A stretch of 64,000 bases of DNA, from positions 9,176,001 through 9,240,000 of the forward strand of contig CP075494.1 of assembly GCA_021613535.1 (NCBI GenBank), written 5' to 3'. The notes under the pieces were generated by a model. That model saw only the letters and a program-made list of their open reading frames with translations. It searched no databases and had not been told where the DNA came from. The DNA comes from Adineta vaga. Taxonomy: Eukaryota; Rotifera. The position numbers and the translations under genes were made by a program. Positions 34,610 through 47,397 of this stretch are shown piece after piece (position 1 is the stretch's first letter; each line of letters opens with the position of its first letter).

Positions 34610-36030
34610 TCAAGTTCTATAAGTAACAGTTTGAACTCGTGGTGTTTGCACATAAATTGGTGCGCCGGTATCATCAATTTCCTCATTTTCCTTTTCGCGT
34701 GTCGTCATACCAGGTACCGTTCGATATGAAACTGATCGTCTAGGAGTTGGATAAACAGCAGGTCGACGATAATATTGATTATTTGCAGGAGGTTCTTGGA
34801 CAATGACTCGAGTGACTGGCCGAGGTGTTTGCACTGGTGCTTTGATCACTCGTTGTACAGTTGGTTGTACGAATTCAGTACGAATAGGCTTTCGAATTAG
34901 AACACTTTTACGTTTTTGTGGTGGTGGTACAGGACTTGGTATCGGTTCAGGTTGAACTGGTGACACAGGAGGAGGTCTCACCGGTATTCTAACAGGAGAT
35001 TTTACTACTGGTGGTGGCGGCGGAGGAGGCGGGGGCGAAGACTTTGCAGGATATACTGGAGGAATAGGTGAAGTTCTCATGGGTGTTCTTGGCTTTGGTG
35101 TTGGCGGTTTGGGCGTAGGTATTCTTGGTTCTGGTCGAGTTCGTACTGGTGTACGTGGTTTTGGTACCTCTCTTATGGGTTGAGGAGCGGAAGAATTAGT
35201 GAAAAGAGCCACTGGATAGAGAATAGGTTGAATAAGTGTATGTTCTGCTTGAGCTGGATTCCGTCGAATTGTAACATGTACATTCGGTGGTAACGAGACA
35301 TTATGGATTGGTGATGAATACATACGATCTGGTGAGTAATTCATAGGAAAATTGTATAATGTTGGATCAGTAACACCCGGAGTATGTCGACGAATCGTAA
35401 GAGCTGATGGAGTATCAGAATGCTGCTGCTCATGTTGTTGATGATGATGATGATGATGATGAATTGGAGGCAAGGGTGGCGTATGTTCATGATGATGATG
35501 ATGATGATTATGTTCATGTTGATGCTGATCGTGTTCATGATGGTGATGATCATGTCCATGTACATGCTCGTGATGCTGATGTGGATGATCGTGTTCATGC
35601 TCATGTACATGTTCGTGCACATGCTCATGGTGATGATGTTGATGACCATGATCATGATTATGATGGTGATGACGGTGACGATGAACATGTGGTTGAGTTG
35701 GATCATCTGCCCCAGGACCGTTTATATCAGTATTTAGATCAGAATTATTATGTGAATTTGGAAGCAATGTTGAATTAGTTTTCTCAGGAAATGATCCTCC
35801 TTTATATAACGATGAACGAGTTTTATCAAGTGCAACTCCTGAATGATTGGGTGATAAACTATTATGTCTAAACTTTTCTCCATTATTTGGATTAGCATTT
35901 TGTGATGGTGGTGGTAGTGGTAGTTCATCATCATACACTGAAAACGGAGACTTAGCTAAAAATAAATCAAGTTAACAAAAGAATTTTCTTTATAGAAATT
36001 TCAAATCTCACGTGGATATTTCGCTGACAT
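34610..36030 (-). CDS. Histidine- and proline-rich protein, 454 aa
   Basis: Two exons: a 19-nt first exon (36030-36012, MSAKYP) and 35955-34610, exactly 455 codons. Domain-like zones: an acidic/proline start (YDDELPLPPPSQ); a tract of about 90 residues in which His alternates with His, Glu, Asp or Gln (genomic about 35410-35690); then a Pro/Arg-rich half with poly-Pro (SPPPPPPPPPPVV) and repeated PxPxTPxRTxP units. The His tract resembles zinc- or nickel-storing His-rich regions (as in ZIP and histidine-rich glycoproteins) in composition only. No signal peptide is evident, so it is likely cytosolic or nuclear; SH3 or WW binding by the proline units is possible. Some antisense frames across the tract look long purely because of the CAT/GAT repeats. 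Confidence 0.7.
35410..35690. repeat. CAT/GAT-type triplet-rich coding repeat
   Basis: Imperfect triplet array (mostly ATG/CAT on one strand and CAT/CAC on the other) that encodes the histidine tract of the minus-strand gene; long antisense frames here are an artefact of the repeat. Confidence 0.8.
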
Positions 36031-36377
36031 TTTTGTATCTTTCTATGGTCTTTTCGATATAAAATATGCAATATTTCTTTTTTCTTTCTTTCTTTCTTTC
36101 TTTCTCTTATTCTCTTTTTAAACTTTCTTTCAAATTGTATTTTAAGAATTGAAATGAAATTCTTTGTTGACATTGTTGATGCGTGGTAACGATGTGTTTT
36201 CAATAAATTAACGAATAACAACACTATGTCATACTTTCGTTTGATGAAGAGTTTTTTTTAAAGATGAAAGGAAAATATAAAGTTCTAATGATGTGATACA
36301 ATCGTCATCGATTGGGTGAAACATTTCGTTTTTTTATTCCATAAAATAATAACAACAACAACAACAAAAAAGTCTAT
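36031..36377. other. Spacer between His-rich gene and INTS9
   Basis: 347 bases containing a (TTTC)-type pyrimidine tract at about 36079-36105 (plus strand; a GA-rich tract in the direction of transcription). It should hold the His-rich gene promoter and INTS9 3' UTR. Nothing else seen. Confidence 0.5.
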
Positions 36378-38402
36378 TCACAATGTTCCGATATTATCCA
36401 TTAATAAAGCATCACGAATTTTTGTCATTAATACTGGATCATTACATTCAATATCTGTTTGTTTTGGTCGAACAAGAATCTTAGCTGCGCCTTGATTATA
36501 TTTAATTTCAACTGATCTATTCGATTCTTCATTATCATCATGAATTCGTTTTACTTCTAAACCAAATAATCCACTTTTCGAAAGATTGATTAAAAATTTC
36601 TCAATATCAATTTTTCCATAAGTTATCAAATTCTTTTCTTCACTATTCTCATCATCAAGTTCATTAATATCATAGACATAATCACACATATCTAAATGTC
36701 CATGAACACTTGCTATTGCTAAATTTGATGATGGAATATATTTTGGTTTCATTTCACCTTTAATATTCAATTGACCATTGATAAAAGAACGATTCATTTT
36801 TGGTAATTTTAAATTATCATATTTACGATAAGTTAAAACATTCATCTTATCAGTTTTTCCTACTTCATTTGCATATTGTTCATGTAAAATAAGTGATTTT
36901 GGTCGTATTTTATCATTTAACAAAATATTAACTTGAGAAAAATTTAAATGTGTATCTATTGGTAAATAAAAACATTTCATATTCATTGGTTGAAAAGGTT
37001 TCAAAGCTTCAATATAGGAAAATTGACTATCAACAAAAATAATTCCATTCGATGATGAATTTTTTAATTTTTCAATCAATTGTATAATTGGACCAAAACG
37101 TAATGACGTATGTCCAGTAAAGATCACGCAGGGTTGTTCAAAATTAATTAAATTCTCTGTATCATCTAATCGATCTGATGGAATCGTTATTAAACATTTA
37201 CTTCTTATTAATTCATTATGTTTAAATGGTGGTGTACCACTAAATGATGCTGTTTGTCGTTGTTCAGACACCCATTCAGACATCGCATTCGATATCGAAA
37301 GATTGGCATTACTAATCGGTGAAATGAAATACATATGAATACTTAATAGATTGATTTGTTCAAAGAATTTCGTTAGAAATTCGAACATATCATAGATAAG
37401 ACCAGTTGATGAACAGGGAAGTAAAACACTACCATGATCATTGAGTATACTTTCGATTTTACTAGTTAATTCACTAGCATTGACACTTGGATCGACAGAA
37501 GATAAACGAGAAAGATTGGAAAGTAATAGATAGTCACAATTGAGAAATGAATCATAGATAAATTTGGATGAATAGGTTTCCAACGTCGTACTCGATGACA
37601 TGTAAATAAAACGTGAGAGATTCAATTGAGAAGAGGATGTTTCAATCTTTGATGTTTGATTATGATTAACATTAATATCTAATTGCCAATTACAACTACC
37701 TAAACAATATCCGGAACTGATTGGACTTGCACGTATTGAACTATACAGATCGATTTGTTCATTAAAATGTACAACAGTTGCATAACTTAAACATTTATCA
37801 ACATGTTCAATCGAATAACAGGGCATTAATTTTTGTGCATAATTTAAAACTTTTAGTTTCTTCTCATGTAATTGTTCGTCGATAGCATCAAACATTTCTA
37901 AATCATATCTCCATTCATTATTCATTTGAATCATTTTAGATTGTTGTTCAACATAATTCACTAATTCATACATTAATTGTTGACCGAAACGATAGGTCGG
38001 TTCAGTTAAATAGATTTGTGCATTTAGATGTTCATATTTTTTAAATAAATAAGGTAATCCAAGTAAGGTTTCATAATTTGATATGAGAATAATATCAATT
38101 AACGAGAAATCATATTGACTAGAATCTAATGTGTAAAATTCAATTGGTGATGAGAGATAAACGTGATTATGTAAAATACGTAATTCATCGATTTGTTGTG
38201 GAAAACTATTTTCTTTATTATGTGATAATAATGTATATTTTGGTAAGGATGAAAATCGATTGACACAACCGGGTGATGGAACAGGAAGATAATCAAGTAG
38301 ATGATCCATTGGTAATGGAAAATCTAAGAGTATTGATCGACCATTGACAGTTAGAATAAAACATGGTAGATTCGGATCATCTGATAGACAGTAGAGACGC
38401 AT
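36378..38402 (-). CDS. INTS9: Integrator complex subunit 9 (INTS9),674 aa, intronless
   Basis: Single open frame of 675 codons. INTS9 is the catalytically dead metallo-beta-lactamase/beta-CASP partner of INTS11 in the Integrator complex, which cleaves snRNA 3' ends and terminates paused RNA polymerase II. Matches begin at the first residue: MRLYCLSDDPNLPCFIL (human MKLYCLSGHPTLPCNVL), then DIILISNYETLLGLPYL, AQIYLTEPTYRFGQQLMYEL, SSGYCLGSCNW, GSVLLPCSSTGLIYD, MYFISPISNANL, PCVIFTGHTSLRFGP, FSYIEALKPFQPMNMKCFYL then PIDTHLNF. Human INTS9 is 658 aa. The HxHxDH zinc-binding set of active beta-lactamases is not apparent, as expected for this subunit. An intronless copy is unusual in this neighbourhood, where housekeeping genes carry many introns. 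Confidence 0.95.
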   Translation of the reverse strand: MRLYCLSDDPNLPCFILTVNGRSILLDFPLPMDHLLDYLPVPSPGCVNRFSSLPKYTLLSHNKENSFPQQIDELRILHNHVYLSSPIEFYTLDSSQYDFSLIDIILISNYETLLGLPYLFKKYEHLNAQIYLTEPTYRFGQQLMYELVNYVEQQSKMIQMNNEWRYDLEMFDAIDEQLHEKKLKVLNYAQKLMPCYSIEHVDKCLSYATVVHFNEQIDLYSSIRASPISSGYCLGSCNWQLDINVNHNQTSKIETSSSQLNLSRFIYMSSSTTLETYSSKFIYDSFLNCDYLLLSNLSRLSSVDPSVNASELTSKIESILNDHGSVLLPCSSTGLIYDMFEFLTKFFEQINLLSIHMYFISPISNANLSISNAMSEWVSEQRQTASFSGTPPFKHNELIRSKCLITIPSDRLDDTENLINFEQPCVIFTGHTSLRFGPIIQLIEKLKNSSSNGIIFVDSQFSYIEALKPFQPMNMKCFYLPIDTHLNFSQVNILLNDKIRPKSLILHEQYANEVGKTDKMNVLTYRKYDNLKLPKMNRSFINGQLNIKGEMKPKYIPSSNLAIASVHGHLDMCDYVYDINELDDENSEEKNLITYGKIDIEKFLINLSKSGLFGLEVKRIHDDNEESNRSVEIKYNQGAAKILVRPKQTDIECNDPVLMTKIRDALLMDNIGTL

Positions 38403-38584
38403 GATAGATGATGATCTAAATAATAGGTTATTGGTTTATTTATAATGAATTTTTGAAAAAGAAAAAACAAATAATCGTGTTCAAATGTTAATTTAATAAG
38501 ATTAGAAAGAAACAAAAAAGAACAAACGGAAAAGAAAACGAAACGAGATTTGGCTTTTTGTCATAGGTCATTGGAAAGTTTAAT

Positions 38585-39880
<1,296 letters not shown>

Positions 39881-41563
39881 GACTTTCTCGTTCAATGCTT
39901 CAATATCACAGTTGTAAAATGTTGATGATGATGATAATATTTCAATTTTTCAAAAAAAAAGCTTTGACTGATTGGTAGACAAGAAGGACTTACAATGAAG
40001 TGACATCTGATATAACGCTTCAATTGATGTAAGATTTTAACCAATCGAAATAATAGCAGATACTGACATAATTTTTTTTAGATAAAAACACGGTATTGAT
40101 TTCAAAATTCTAAATATTTTCTTTTTTTCTGATAATAATTATTCAAGAACAAAGAGAGAAAGAGAATATTGATGAAGATAGTAAAGTAGGTGATTGTGAT
40201 CGTTCTTTATCTTCAACCACACCAAAACGTGCCCTATCCAACGTGATGAAGAACATGCTCAAAAGAAATTAATCAATGAAATATAATCATATTGAAATCA
40301 ATCGAAAAGAAAAATCTCATGATTCAACACAATTAGATAATATTAATTGATTTGAAATGTAAGTTTAACAATTTCAAATGCACGTTCTTTTTTCTAAACA
40401 AAAATTATTATAAATATTTTAATAGAAAAATATCATCACTCATGAGATATCAAAGTTAACCATTAAAGACTAAACTAAGAGGGATTGTCTGAAAAGATAA
40501 ACTATTGATAGATATTTTCCTAATATCAGCACCTTTTTATATATAATAAATCGTCTATCTAAACAAAGAAAAAAGTTAAAGATGACGTTCAGTTTCGCGA
40601 ATGGCCAGCAATAGCTGAAAAGGAGTAAATAGCAAATAATCACGTTAACATATTTATCTTCTTTGGCTATGTGTCAATAAAACGAGAAATAATAACGAAT
40701 ATGAAACATTCCCGTTTCACCGATCTCTTTATTATGTATATTTAAAGAGAAGATAGACTTCAATGATTTATCACAAAAAATTACCGACACTTGGAATGAT
40801 CTGTAAATCGAAATGAAGTGATGTGATGTGAACGAATTCTTATTTTCTTTTCTTTCGTATATCCTAGTACGAATAAAATGATATTTTCAAATAAAACGGA
40901 ATTTGCTGAGTTTTCTCTATTTATGGCAAAACAATTTTTGTTCTTCTCATATGTCTACTTGATTTTGTAATCCAAATAGAAATTGGCGAACAGATTACAT
41001 GAACGTTTAAATATATTATAAACCTATATGATTTGATTCATATCAGTTACAATGTACATACTCTTATAATGAACTATTTATTTAGATTATTCGTCTTAAT
41101 AAATAAAATAATCTATTGTTGCATGAACTATACTTTTTCTTCAACTTCAAAACAAACTTTGATTGTATAAGGACACTCAGACATGTGTTTAATAGCAGTA
41201 CATTGACTAACAAATAATCTGAACAAGTGACACTGTCAGTATTCGTTCAAACAAAGTCGAGTGTGAGCGAGAAAAGCAACATCTGTCAGAGTTTATAATA
41301 GATTTAGTACATCAATAATTCAATCGTTCTAAACTAAAAAATATGACAATAATGATATGATTATTGTTCCTCTGGTTGTCTAGATTTCACCTTCATATGA
41401 ATTCTTGGGTGCCACTGAGCACTGCTATAGCAATTCAATACAATAGCGACATCTTTTCCATGAATGGAAATAAAAAATGACTGACAAAACCATGCCTGTG
41501 CTTGAGATGATTCACTAAGAAGATTCTGAAAAGTTTTTTTGACAACGTTTCTTTCATTTGAGT
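39881..41563. other. Intergenic region between YIPF3 and ANKRD11/12 genes
   Basis: About 1.7 kb, divergent flanking genes. Holds one exon-like frame (listed separately, 40132-40272), otherwise AT-rich DNA without recognisable features. The minus-strand frame at 41361-41717 overlaps the first ANKRD exon and is a shadow. Confidence 0.45.
40132..40272 (+). CDS. Orphan exon-like open frame
   Basis: An open frame ending TAA at 40270-40272 whose translation (for example QEQREKENIDEDSKVGDCDR and TTPKRALSNVMKNMLKRN) has the charged composition of a real C-terminal exon. An AG preceded by a T-rich tract occurs at about 40145-40146, but the bases after it only fit phase 1 and I found no matching upstream exon or ATG. 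It may be a remnant, or a gene whose 5' exon I missed. No family recognised. Confidence 0.22.
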   Translation: MIIIQEQREKENIDEDSKVGDCDRSLSSTTPKRALSNVMKNMLKRN

Positions 41564-44500
41564 ATGACAACACCACCAACGATTCCAACGGGGAAAAAGC
41601 GACGTTATTTGACAGCTGAATCTTTTCATCATTCCGATAATGATAATGATGAACATTCGAATTCGAATGAGCAATTGGGAAATAAACGACGTAGTTCAGC
41701 AACGTCAGATTTAGCATCTCATCGTTTGATTGTTAGTGAACGTCAACAATTAGCTGTTTTAAAACAATTAACAGCTGGTGATGAATCGAATAGTATGTAA
41801 TATGAAAGATAACTTTGAAAATCGTGGCTTATTTCTTTCTTTCTTTTTTTTTATTAAAAACCAAGGTAGTTCACCGTTACCCTCTTCAGTAACCAATCAA
41901 CAACGTCCAACAAAAATTCATCGACGAAATGAACATGGCGAAACAATCCTACATATTGCTGCAAGAAAAGGAGATTTGAAACGTTTGAAAAAAGCATTGA
42001 ATGATGGAGCAAATGTAAATGAAGAAGATAATGCTGGTAAGAATAATGAAATATGTTCACTAGATTTTTATTCTTTTCTATTATAGGATGGACACCATTA
42101 CATGAAGGTAAAGAAGAAGAAAAACAATCTTCGAAGATTATTCAATAAATGATAAAATTTATTTTTAGCTGTAACAAAAAACCAATTGAAAGCTGCCAGT
42201 CTTCTTCTAAAATCTGGTGCTAATGCTAATGCACCAGGTTCCGAAGGACAAACACCACTCGTCGATGGTGTACTCAACAATAATCTTAAAGTATAGTTTA
42301 TATTGACTTACTAATAAACTATTTTTTCTTTATTTTATCGTTCAATAGATGGTTGAATTATTACTACATTATTCAGCAGATTCATCCCTTATTGATTTAA
42401 CTCGTGTAAATGAAGCAATGTTAAAAGTATTAAAACGTGAAGGAACGTCATTTGATTTATCTGACAATGAATCACTGAGTTTATCATCACCAATAACAAG
42501 TGCTGATGAGTCGGAACATGATGAAGAAAAGATTGAAAGAAATATTTCTCAATCTTCATCATTGCATATTTCAAAATTAGCAAAAAAGAAAGTAAATCGA
42601 TATTATTAGTGCTCTCATTCAATCTATACTCTTGTTGTCTTTTATTAGTCTTTTCAACATGAACAAGATCATTCATCAGATTCATTATCAAATAACAGGA
42701 CTTCGACTATGGATAGTGATTTTTTTCGAAAAAATCCATACGATTTCGAAAGTGATGATAATGATGATGATGATGATGATGATGAAACAATACGTTATCC
42801 AAAACAGCGTACTATTAGTGGTATTTCAAATGACAGTAATGATATGAAACATCGAACGAGTTTATCTATTGAACAATCACAATCAGATGATGAACTTATT
42901 CAACATACCTATCGTGTTCCACCACTAAAAATTGTACTAGCAAGAGCAGTCATCAATAAAAATACAGATATTGAAAGGTAATTACTATAATTTAAATTCT
43001 GTTCGAGTAAAAGTAGTCAAACTGTTCGTCTTTAGAAATAATTATCGATGAAAGGCGGTACTTTTCATGATGTAGACGACATTCTTTCTTTTATATTACG
43101 TTTCTTCCCAATGAGAAAAACAGGAAGTCCGTACCACAGACTACTCTAATTGACATTGTTTTTATTTCGCTTGTTATCATTAAAAGCAAATCTGAATTGA
43201 TGATATTCCACCTACAATACTTATTTACCATATCATCCGTAAAATATGTTTTTATCAAACGTATTTCACTCGATATTCTTATGCTTTTACTTTCACAAAT
43301 AACTGAAAATATTTTTTGACATTTTTGACAGTAGAAATATGGTATTGAATAGATAATTAATATATTAAAAAAAAGAAAGTTTTTTCTTTGTCTTCTATGT
43401 ATCGAATGTTGAGTAAAAAGCAAATTTAATCATCTGGATTTTATCGGAATCTTGAAAACTTCATTTTCCAGGTATATACCAAAGAACACAAAAGGTTTCT
43501 TGATGTGTAAATCGTAATTATTACTTAGATTTAATTTAATAATTAAATAGAATTCTTCATATTTAAATCTGTGCTTAACAAAGAAATAGAACCGATGTAC
43601 CTAGTTTGACCTTTGAGTTTTGATGAATAAAACTAAATTCGGAACTTTTTTTGCCGTTTATTAAGAGCAAACGTTGACAGTTTTAAATGCTTTGCATACA
43701 TGTATATAAAAAGAAACCAGTAACAGTGAAGATAGACTAGAAGGAAAGAAAAAAAAATTGTGTCAAGAAAAAGAATGGAAAAAAAAGAACACGAACACAA
43801 CAAAAAGCACAGGGAAAAAAGCTAATGTCTATGTGTTTGTTCGACATCAAGCTGGTAGGAGTGAGTGTGTTAGTAAAGGATAGATATTATTTGAAAGAGA
43901 AAACAGAAAGAGTACCCGTATGAGTATGCATTAATCATTAATATGACGAGCAGATGCGTCGATTTAATTAAACTATTTAACTTTCATCAATCGAAGCAAA
44001 TTATTCTTGTTTTTCTTTCGGAAATACTGCTTCTTATGAAGTAGGACGAGATTAAATCAAATCTACGATTGAATCTTGATTGAAGGCATAGAGTGAACGA
44101 GGTAAATGTCTACTAGATCTCATCAACTGTAAAAGGGTCAAGTGACCTCGATATACAATCATGAATATTGTGTTCATGTATGCGTAAGAACAAGAAAATG
44201 ACTTTTTTTTCTTTTCCTATCCTCGTTCCCCGCATCATCTTTTGTTTATTAGACATTTATACAACAGGATAGACAAAATGTAAGTGGATAAAAAATCTTT
44301 GAACTTCCATTAAAAGAAGATAAAAAGAATAATATAAATTATTAGGTATCAACTTTTTACAACATATAACTTTTCATTTTAGCAATAATTTATCTCTAAT
44401 GGATGAAAATTCTACGATGGAACCATGTGCACTACCAATAATAGAACAAAATGACAAATTTTTATCTACTATCATTACATCTATTGAATGCAGCAGCAAT

Positions 44501-46282
44501 AATAATACTGGCAAGGCCATGACAATGGAGAAAACTCTATTAAATGCAATCGATGAATCGGTACAATCACCTGAAATAATTATTTCAGATTTACTTCAAG
44601 AGATTATCACACAAATCGAAGAACAGAAAAATGTACCATTAGATTCATCTGAAGAACAAGAAATTAAGAAAGAAAACGAAGGCAATTCAAAAAGAACAAC
44701 ACGAACATTACGTTCACAAGCGAAAGGAAAAACAAATAATTCAAATCAAACATCTAGTGATAATAATCGACGTATATCAAATCGAAGAGGAATTTTAGAT
44801 AAAAAATCCTTGATTAATTCTAATGGAAAGCATCCACGAAAGAAAACAATATCTGAACGTTCAAATAATACTGAAACATCAAGTAATTCAGATGATCAAA
44901 CAAGTGAAAATATCAATGAAAAAATTGATCGTATGGAAGATTCAATTATGACTAGTGATGAAGGAAATAATTCAAATCAATCAACAAAAATTCCTAAACA
45001 AGTACATGGTCATCCAGATGTGGGAACATTACCACCAAATAAACGACGATTACGCGAAAGAAATGCTGGATTATTGAATTCAACTGATACTTTTACTTCA
45101 ATTAATTCTTCACCCGTAGAAGAAAATTTATTAACAGAAACAACAACAACAACAACGACAGCAACACCGACGCCAGTACTAACACGTGATATACCGAGAA
45201 ATGGTATCAAACAATTTCTAAACATCCGTCAACAGGTTTGTCAATTTACAACTTAAAAGGCGTCGACGAAGTCTATAATTAGCATTATATTACTGAAATT
45301 AGAAACGTCTTCTTGAAAATCAGTTACTTTTTCATTCATGTTTTTTCTTCTAAGTCATTAATAATTATCTACGTTATATTGAGTGCAATCTTAAAAACTG
45401 TAAACACATCTAATTATTTACATTGAAGTATTTATATTTCTTTAGATTGATAAACGACACGAAGCCATGTTACATGATTTTGTTTTACCAAAAATCCCTA
45501 AAGATTTCGGAGAAACATTAATGGCAAAAAAGAATTATCTTCTAACACCTTCATTTAAATCATTTCCAATCACTACACCTGCTTCAATTGGTATTCGACG
45601 TTTTAATCCACCATCAGATCTTGATGAACATTTATCAGATGTGTTTGCTCGACAAGAAGATGAAAGATATCGCATGAAATTAAGACATCAAGTTGAACGA
45701 GTAAATTTAATTAGTTAAAGTAGAAAAAAGAAATGAACATAATTTATGTGTGTCTTTAGGAAAAGTTAATACTTTCAAATGAACAAGAAATCTTGCGTTT
45801 GTATGGAAATGCAACACGTTCATCAATCAATCAAGATATTCCTTTCAGTTATTGTTCAATACTTCGAGATAATGAAGTTTATAATGATCCATCTGTTCAG
45901 GAACGTCATCCTTCATTATTGAATAGTGATTATTCAAATACAGAACTAGGTAAACGTGGTAAACATCGATGGAGTGGACGTTCTTTTATCAAATGGCTTG
46001 AGGATTCAAACTTAAAATATCAACGTCTTAGTGTAAGTTCATATCCAAAGAACGTTGTTCAAATCTTTATTAAATTATTTGTACGTTTAGTGTGAAATTA
46101 ACCAACGGCAACTTTTAGAAGCCAATACACTCTATTCAATGCAACGTATGGTTTGGACAAAACATTTACCAAAAGAAGCTTTAATATCGGGTCGAATACA
46201 TTCATTTTTATCTGAACGTTATTTACCAAAGGTGGAAATCAATACACAGTTTTGGACACAAAGAGAAACAAGTCCTATCTAA
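41564..46282 (+). CDS. ANKRD11: ANKRD11/ANKRD12 homologue, ankyrin-repeat chromatin co-regulator, 895 aa
   Basis: Ten exons: 41564-41792, 41866-42036, 42088-42108, 42169-42290, 42349-42591, 42649-42977, 44383-45235, 45446-45700, 45760-46032, 46091-46282; exactly 896 codons. The ankyrin block (about residues 90-190) has NEHGETILHIAARKGDLKRL then NAGWTPLHEA, a degenerate third repeat and VELLLHYSADSS. The C-terminal domain matches ANKRD11/12: LSNEQEILRLYGNATRSSI, IPFSYCSILRDNEVYNDPS, GRSFIKWLEDSNLKYQRL, and a final ERYLPKVEINTQFW, ending TSPI (human ends LTPI). Between lie acidic (Asp run near 42761-42785) and Ser/Lys-rich disordered stretches with basic clusters. Vertebrate ANKRD11/12 are over 2,000 aa, so the disordered middle is far shorter here. 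They bind HDACs and p160 coactivators. Intron 42978-44382 is 1.4 kb. Confidence 0.9.
42978..44382. other. 1.4-kb ANKRD11/12 intron
   Basis: Far longer than the typical 45-110 nt introns here. The open frame at 43091-43423 (-) has no domain character. Several poly-A rich blocks near 43740-43820. No second gene or RNA recognised; a regulatory role or an unrecognised transposon remnant is possible. Confidence 0.4.
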
Positions 46283-46879
46283 TTACTTTTGTGATATGTT
46301 TGTGTATGTGTGTGTAATATTGTTTTTGTATATAAAATTGATGTTGTTTTTTATGTGCAATTCATCAATATATATATATGATTGATGTGAAATACAATTC
46401 GTTTATATACATATACAATCAAATCTTTTCCATGAAAATATTCAACAATATAATCATCTTTTTTCCAAACAAAGATTGACTAAGATGTTCTGTATTTAGT
46501 TTTTCATACTGAATCTTTCTTACAGTGTCGACATATATGATTCTGCACTCTAAAGAACAGAATAGAAGAACATTCCCGACATCGACATAATAGTTGATAA
46601 ACTTTTCCCGTTTCTATTCGACGATTCAATTATAGATGTCGCTTTTATTGTTTTCTTTTTTTGAAATAAAATAATTCTCAAAATCTGCGAAAGAAAACAA
46701 GTAAATAGTTAATTTAATGAAAACAGTTCACAATAAATTTTCAACTGATATCATTGGTAAAAATCATCCAAACAAAAAACACACCTGATACATCGAAGTA
46801 CTAGAATGGAATAATGTTACTTTCGTTTAAGATAATCATCAACAAATTTGATTTTTTCTCTCTAGAAGTTTTCTAGATC
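46283..46879. other. Spacer between ANKRD11/12 and NDUFA13
   Basis: 597 bases holding the ANKRD 3' UTR (TA-rich at about 46368-46380) and NDUFA13 promoter. It also contains a minus-strand Cys-rich frame listed separately. Confidence 0.4.
46504..46629 (-). CDS. Possible small zinc-ribbon-like frame
   Basis: A 41-codon minus-strand frame (after an in-frame TAA) that reads TGKVYQLLCRCRECSSILFF then RVQNHICRHCKKDSV: two CxxC knuckles 17-18 residues apart, an arrangement typical of small zinc ribbons. There is no ATG. A competing frame across the same DNA joins a three-codon exon (ATG TAT CAG at about 46796-46788) to an acceptor at about 46685, giving a 47-residue protein without cysteine pairs. 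Either could be the tail of a short minus-strand gene. Expression evidence is needed to choose. Confidence 0.25.
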   Translation of the reverse strand: MNRRIETGKVYQLLCRCRECSSILFFRVQNHICRHCKKDSV

Positions 46880-47397
46880 ATGACAGGCTTTTCAAAAGTT
46901 GCTGTCTATCGACAAGAATTACCACCTCGTGGTGGTTATACGCCTATACCATGGGCAAGATTACCTTCACGTCGTATTCCTTTGTGGCCATTTGTTTCAC
47001 TTTGGTTCGCATCGAATATATTTGGATACTTTTATCATATATCCGAAAAACGCGAATATTGGCGAAATGGTAATTGAAGATTTTGTTTTATGAAAAGAAA
47101 GATTCTATTTTATTTTCATTATTAGAAATGGAATTGGATGAAAGTCGTTCATGTATAGAACCAGTCTTATTAGCCGAACAAGATCGTATTGTTTTACGTC
47201 AATATCGTGCTAATCGTGATGAAGAAACGAAATTAATGAGTGATGTACCTGGATGGGAAGTTGGTACTTGGTTTGGTGAAAAAGTCTTCAAATCCCGTAC
47301 TTACTTTCCTGATCGACCACATGTTCTTGATTATTATGGACTTGCTCGTCCATCAACTCAACGTTTCGATATTAATGCTGGTCAATGGCAAATTTAG
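46880..47397 (+). CDS. NDUFA13: NADH dehydrogenase 1 alpha subcomplex subunit 13 (NDUFA13/GRIM-19), 153 aa
   Basis: Two exons, 46880-47069 and 47126-47397, exactly 154 codons. An accessory subunit of mitochondrial complex I, with one membrane helix. The N terminus VYRQELPPRGGYTPIPWAR matches human KQDMPPPGGYGPIDYKR; the helix is FVSLWFASNIFGYFY; the matrix/intermembrane part keeps IEPVLLAEQDRIVLRQYRAN and MSDVPGWEVG (human [22 protein letters not shown] and MKDVPDWKVG). Length is 144 aa in human. The start is the ATG at 46880; there is no cleaved presequence, as usual for this subunit. The CNOT6 gene follows on the same strand after 650 bases. Confidence 0.92.

Noticed and set aside
35407-35778. 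Long plus-strand Asp/His/Val frame opposite the His-rich gene
   Set aside because: A by-product of the CAT/GAT triplet repeat; the minus-strand frame continues far beyond the repeat with sensible composition, whereas this one does not.
41361-41717. Minus-strand 118-codon frame
   Set aside because: Overlaps the first ANKRD11/12 exon, whose splicing and homology are firm; its product has no domain character.
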